This document shows, in pieces, positions 5,328 to 8,437 of a DNA stretch of 8,437 bases. Origin of the DNA: Oscillospiraceae bacterium (GTDB taxonomy: Bacteria > Bacillota > Clostridia > Oscillospirales > Ruminococcaceae); contig DPBR01000003.1 in assembly GCA_003516865.1 (NCBI GenBank), positions 56,859 to 65,295 on the forward strand, read 5' to 3'. The position numbers were made by a program, and so were the translations under genes. The notes beneath the pieces are model-generated. The model was given only the letters and a program-made list of their open reading frames with translations. It ran no database searches and had not been told where the DNA came from. Every line of letters begins with the position of its first letter. Within the stretch, counting starts at the first letter, position 1.

Positions 5328-8021
5328 ATGAGATTTGGCAAAAGAGCGATTGCGGCGGTTCTGGCGGCGTGCGTGCTGATTTCGGGATGCAGCGCAAACA
5401 ATCCTGTCGGCGGAAATACCACGGAAAATTCATCGGGCGAAAGCGGCTCGGATAATATCTGGAGCGGGATTTCAAGCGCAGTGAGCGAAAGCTCGGACAA
5501 CGCGCCAAGCGGCGGAAATTCATCGCAGAGCGGTTCTTCCTCCGAAGAAAATTCGGACGGAAACGCGGGCGAAAACGCTCAGGGCGGCAATTCCGGCGGC
5601 TCAAAGCCCACGGGCGGCGGCACAACCTCGACGGGAAATCAGACCGAGGGTGTGAAATCCACGGGAAAATTCAACTATGGCGAGGCGCTTCAGAAGTCGA
5701 TTTTGTTCTATGAGCTTCAGAGAAGCGGCGATATCGACGAGAAAACGGCGCGCTGCAACTGGCGCGGCGACAGCGGAATGAACGACGGCGCGGACGCGGG
5801 TCTTGACCTCACGGGCGGGCTATATGACGCGGGCGACAACGCGAAGTTTAACCTGCCGATGGCGTACACCGCGACAATGCTCTCGTGGAGCGTTTACGAG
5901 GACAGGGACGCTTACGCGAAGAGCGGTCAGCTTGACTATGCGCTCGGAAATATCAAGTGGATTTGCGATTATCTGATAAAATGTCACCCGTCCGCGGACG
6001 TTTATTATTATCAGGTCGGGGACGGAAACGCGGACCACGCTTGGTGGGGTCCCGCCGAGGTTATGCAGATGAACAGACCCTCGTTTAAGGTTGACAGAAA
6101 CAGCCCCGGCTCAACTCCCGTCGGAGAAGCTGCGGCGGCTCTGGCGGCGTGTTCGGCGGTGTTTAAGGATATCGATAAAAGCTACTCCGAAAAGTGCCTT
6201 TCTCACGCGAAACAGCTTTTTGAGTTTGCCGATTCAACGAAAAGCGACGCGGGTTATACTGCCGCAAACGGCTTTTACAGCTCGTTCAGCGGCTTTTACG
6301 ACGAATTGATATGGAGCGCGGTGTGGCTTTATATCGCGACGGGCGACAAGGCGTATCTCACGAAAGCGGATAAGTATTTCGACTCGTTCGAGCCTGATTA
6401 CAAGTGGACGCTCGGCTGGGACAACAAGTTTTACGGCGCGGCTTGCCTGCTCGCGAACCTCACGAACGGCGCGAAGTACAAGTCCGCTCTTGAGAAAAAC
6501 CTCGACTGGTGGTGCGGAATAGGCGGCGAAAGCATTACATATTCCCCGAAAGGGCTTGCGTGGCTCGATAGCTGGGGAAGTCTGCGTTATGCGGCGAACG
6601 CGGCGTTTCTCGCGGGTTCTTACGTTGACGGGGGAAACTGCCCCGCTTCAAAAACTGCGGCTTATACAAAGCTTCTGGAAACGCAGATTGACTATGCCCT
6701 CGGAAGCAGCGGAAGAAGCTATGTCGTGGGATTTGGCGTAAATCCTCCCGAACACCCTCACCACAGAACCGCTCAAGGCTCTTGGGCGAACAATATGAGC
6801 GAGCCTGCAAACCACCGCCATGTGCTTTACGGTGCGCTTGTGGGCGGTCCGGACGCTTCGGATAATTACGCGGACTCGGTTAACGATTACTGCAAAAACG
6901 AGGTTGCGTGCGATTATAACGCGGGATTTACGGGCGCTCTCGCCAAAATGTACAAGAAATACGGCGGTCAGACGCTGAAGAATTTCGGCGCTGTCGAAAC
7001 TGTCGGCGAGGAGCTTTACACGGAATACCGCGTAAACGCTTCGGGCAACGATTTCACGGAAATCAAGGCGATGATTTACAACAAAACGGGCTGGCCTGCG
7101 CGCGTTACCGATAACCTTGAGCTGCGCTACTTCGTGGATTTGTCGGAGATTTCCGACCCGTCGGCGGTGACGGTTTCGCTTAATTACAATGACGGCGCGA
7201 AGTTTGGCGGGCTGTACGAGTGGAACAAGGCGAAGAATATTTATTACGTTTCGATTGACTTTTCGGGTGTGAAGATTTATCCCGGCGGTCAGAGCGAGCA
7301 TAAGAAGGAAGTTCAGTTCAGAATGAGCGCGCCCGGCTGGAACGCCGAAAACGACCCGTCCTATAAGGAGCTTAAGGGCAGCAACGGCTCGGAGCTTGTT
7401 CGCGCGGTTTCAACGGGACTTTACGAGGGCGGCGTGCTTGTGTTCGGCGCTGAACCCGACGGTAAGGCGGCTGGCACAAAGCCGATTTCAAGCGGCAGCA
7501 CGAGTTCTCAAAGCTCGCAGCAGCAAAGCTCTCAGAGCAGTTCTCGGAGCGCTCAGCCGACAAACCCCACAGGCGAGAACAACGGTCTGCGAGTGAGCCT
7601 TTCGCAGCAGCAGACAAGCGGCTCTGCGAACACAATTCCGATTGCTCTCGATATAGTGAACAAAACAGGTGCGCCGATTAACCTTTCCGCGCTTGAAATC
7701 GACTATTTCTTCACGAATGACGGCGACAGCGACCTTGTGTTCTGCTGCGATTACGCGGCGCTTACGGGAAGCTCGTACAGCGCGCTCACAAGCAGCATTT
7801 CGGGTAATTTCTCGTCCGCTTCGGGCAAGGACTGCGATACAAAATGCGCGATAAAATTCAGCGGCGGAACGCTCCAAAATGGCGACGGTCTGACGGTTCA
7901 GGGGCGCCTGACGCGCAGAAACTGGTCAAACTTCAACCTCTCGAACGATTACTCCTCCGGCAACGCCGAGCGGCTTTATATAACCATCTCCGGTAAGCCC
8001 ATCTTCGGCTCAAAACCGTGA
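5328..8021 (+). CDS. Lipid-anchored GH9 cellulase with CBM3c and CBM3
   Basis: An 897-aa modular cellulase that hydrolyses beta-1,4-glucan at the cell surface. Residues 1-21 are a lipoprotein signal ending in LISGC (C21 lipidated). A Ser/Gly/Asn-rich tether spans 22-112. The GH9 catalytic domain spans about 115-555: YDAGD gives D167 and the likely base D170, PHHR gives H478, H479 and R480, and NEVACDYNAGF gives the likely acid E525. A CBM3c follows at about 560-700 (GEELYTEYRVN, YYVSIDFSGVKIYPGG, EVQFRMSAPG), the module fused to processive GH9 endoglucanases. After a Ser/Gln linker (712-750) comes a C-terminal CBM3 (753-897) with VQGR and NWSNFNLSNDYSS, W866 being the likely cellulose-contacting residue. 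There is no dockerin or sortase motif. The ATG at 5328 is chosen over 5298 because GGAGG lies 5 nt upstream and the signal peptide starts there. Confidence 0.95.
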   Translation: MRFGKRAIAAVLAACVLISGCSANNPVGGNTTENSSGESGSDNIWSGISSAVSESSDNAPSGGNSSQSGSSSEENSDGNAGENAQGGNSGGSKPTGGGTTSTGNQTEGVKSTGKFNYGEALQKSILFYELQRSGDIDEKTARCNWRGDSGMNDGADAGLDLTGGLYDAGDNAKFNLPMAYTATMLSWSVYEDRDAYAKSGQLDYALGNIKWICDYLIKCHPSADVYYYQVGDGNADHAWWGPAEVMQMNRPSFKVDRNSPGSTPVGEAAAALAACSAVFKDIDKSYSEKCLSHAKQLFEFADSTKSDAGYTAANGFYSSFSGFYDELIWSAVWLYIATGDKAYLTKADKYFDSFEPDYKWTLGWDNKFYGAACLLANLTNGAKYKSALEKNLDWWCGIGGESITYSPKGLAWLDSWGSLRYAANAAFLAGSYVDGGNCPASKTAAYTKLLETQIDYALGSSGRSYVVGFGVNPPEHPHHRTAQGSWANNMSEPANHRHVLYGALVGGPDASDNYADSVNDYCKNEVACDYNAGFTGALAKMYKKYGGQTLKNFGAVETVGEELYTEYRVNASGNDFTEIKAMIYNKTGWPARVTDNLELRYFVDLSEISDPSAVTVSLNYNDGAKFGGLYEWNKAKNIYYVSIDFSGVKIYPGGQSEHKKEVQFRMSAPGWNAENDPSYKELKGSNGSELVRAVSTGLYEGGVLVFGAEPDGKAAGTKPISSGSTSSQSSQQQSSQSSSRSAQPTNPTGENNGLRVSLSQQQTSGSANTIPIALDIVNKTGAPINLSALEIDYFFTNDGDSDLVFCCDYAALTGSSYSALTSSISGNFSSASGKDCDTKCAIKFSGGTLQNGDGLTVQGRLTRRNWSNFNLSNDYSSGNAERLYITISGKPIFGSKP

Positions 8022-8089
8022 CGAGCGTGGTCGCTTCGCTCCAGTCGCTCACAGTCGTCGCGCTCCGCGCTCCAGTCGCTCCCGCGGGG

Positions 8090-8123
8090 TTTAAGACCTT
8101 TTTCTGAAGAAAAAGGTCTTAAA
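8090..8123. repeat. Long perfect hairpin, left arm
   Basis: TTTAAGACCTTTTTC (8090-8104) pairs perfectly with 8109-8123 around TGAA. It may serve as the first structure after the cellulase stop codon, at a distance of 68 nt. No T run follows on either strand outside the stem, so it is not a standard terminator. Confidence 0.8.
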
Positions 8124-8300
8124 AATCTAAAAAGACTTTTTGTTTCGCTTCGCGTCAGTGGCTCAGTTTGCCTCACGGGTGCAGCTCGGCAGCGAGTCCC
8201 GCTGACCTGCTCCAAGTTCTCGCCGAACTTTGGGAGTTGCACCGCTCATCACGCAAACTTACGGCGAGAACCGCGAAGCGATTAAAGTCTTTTTGAAATT

Positions 8301-8334
8301 CTTAAAAACTTTTTCTTCAGAAAAAGTTTTTAAG
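8301..8334. repeat. Long perfect hairpin, right arm
   Basis: CTTAAAAACTTTTTCT (8301-8316) pairs perfectly with 8319-8334. The inner TCTTCAGA is the reverse complement of TCTGAAGA in the left hairpin, showing that this is the inverted copy. Confidence 0.8.
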
Positions 8335-8348
8335 CCGCCGGAGGCACT

Positions 8349-8399
8349 CGCGGCGAAGCCGCGGACTCCGCGCGAAGCGCGGGACTGGAGCGAAGCGAC
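8349..8399. repeat. Array of small GAA-loop hairpins
   Basis: CGCGGC-GAA-GCCGCG (8349-8363) and CCGCGC-GAA-GCGCGG (8368-8382) are perfect six-pair stems. A third, weaker GAGCGAAGCGAC follows at 8389-8399. The GAAGC cores are 19 and 18 bp apart. The left arm of the element instead carries a 14-bp direct repeat, CGCTCCAGTCGCTC, at 8037-8050 and 8068-8081. Confidence 0.6.
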
Positions 8400-8437
8400 A
8401 TAAACGCGCAAAAAAAGCGCTAAAGGGTTTTAGGGGA

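Larger units (their letters stand above)
8030..8399. repeat. 370-bp nested inverted-repeat element
   Basis: GTCGCTTCGCTCCAGTC (8030-8046) returns as its exact inverse at 8383-8399, bounding a region that is symmetric at several levels. Inside lie two long hairpins (8090-8123 and 8301-8334) that are inverted copies of each other. Next come inverted TCGCTTCGCG (8145-8154 with 8272-8281), AGTTTGC (8165-8171 with 8253-8259), GGTGCA (8178-8183 with 8238-8243) and GTTCTCGCCG (8216-8225 with 8262-8271). No convincing ORF is present and no target-site duplication is seen, so a MITE-like or REP/BIME-like dispersed repeat fits. It begins 8 bp after the cellulase stop codon and may also act in 3' end formation. 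The flank beyond 8400 shows only a small GCGC stem around seven A residues (8406-8420). Confidence 0.7.

Noticed and set aside
8030..8399. CRISPR array
   Set aside because: The repeats are inverted and nested, not regularly spaced direct repeats with unique spacers, and no cas genes are present.

Overview
The window looks like chromosome of an uncultured, low-to-medium GC Gram-positive Clostridia member, probably a fibre-degrading relative of Ruminococcus/Oscillospiraceae from a gut or rumen. This is inferred from strong GGAGG ribosome binding sites, a DUF1292 (YrzB-type) protein, a YcxB-type membrane protein, lipobox lipoproteins and a GH9-CBM3 cellulase. No taxonomic search was possible. 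All confident genes lie on the + strand.

Layout. (1) 12-1086: ispF (non-mevalonate isoprenoid pathway) and a small unassigned lipoprotein 16 nt downstream, closed by a hairpin terminator at 1111-1136. (2) 1137-1864: about 700 bp without a convincing gene. The - strand carries a good promoter (1729-1757), a 41-codon ORF, five copies of a ribosome-binding-site-like motif ending in TCCGATG, and scraps of open frame. The terminator at 1111-1136 could also close this - strand unit. (3) 1865-2305: sigma-A promoter and a DUF1292 protein. (4) 2306-2768: a 175-bp imperfect palindrome (MITE-like) whose right end contains a promoter, then a probable structured non-coding RNA of about 240 nt ending in a textbook terminator. 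(5) 2816-5131: a two-gene unit, a YcxB-like two-TM protein and an unrecognised 460-aa protein. (6) 5132-5327: stacked hairpins, including a duplicated hairpin-forming 25-mer whose second copy sits just before the cellulase ribosome binding site. (7) 5328-8021: a large lipid-anchored GH9 cellulase with CBM3c and a second CBM3. (8) 8022-8437: no gene; a 370-bp nested inverted-repeat element with two hairpins that differ by three compensatory base-pair changes.

The genes do not form one pathway. The cellulase is probably the main ecological signal: a surface-tethered, likely processive enzyme without a dockerin. The most interesting non-coding parts are the candidate RNA at 2527-2768, the promoter-equipped, ORF-poor - strand unit at 1111-1757, and the covarying palindromic element at 8030-8399. 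All structures were folded by hand.
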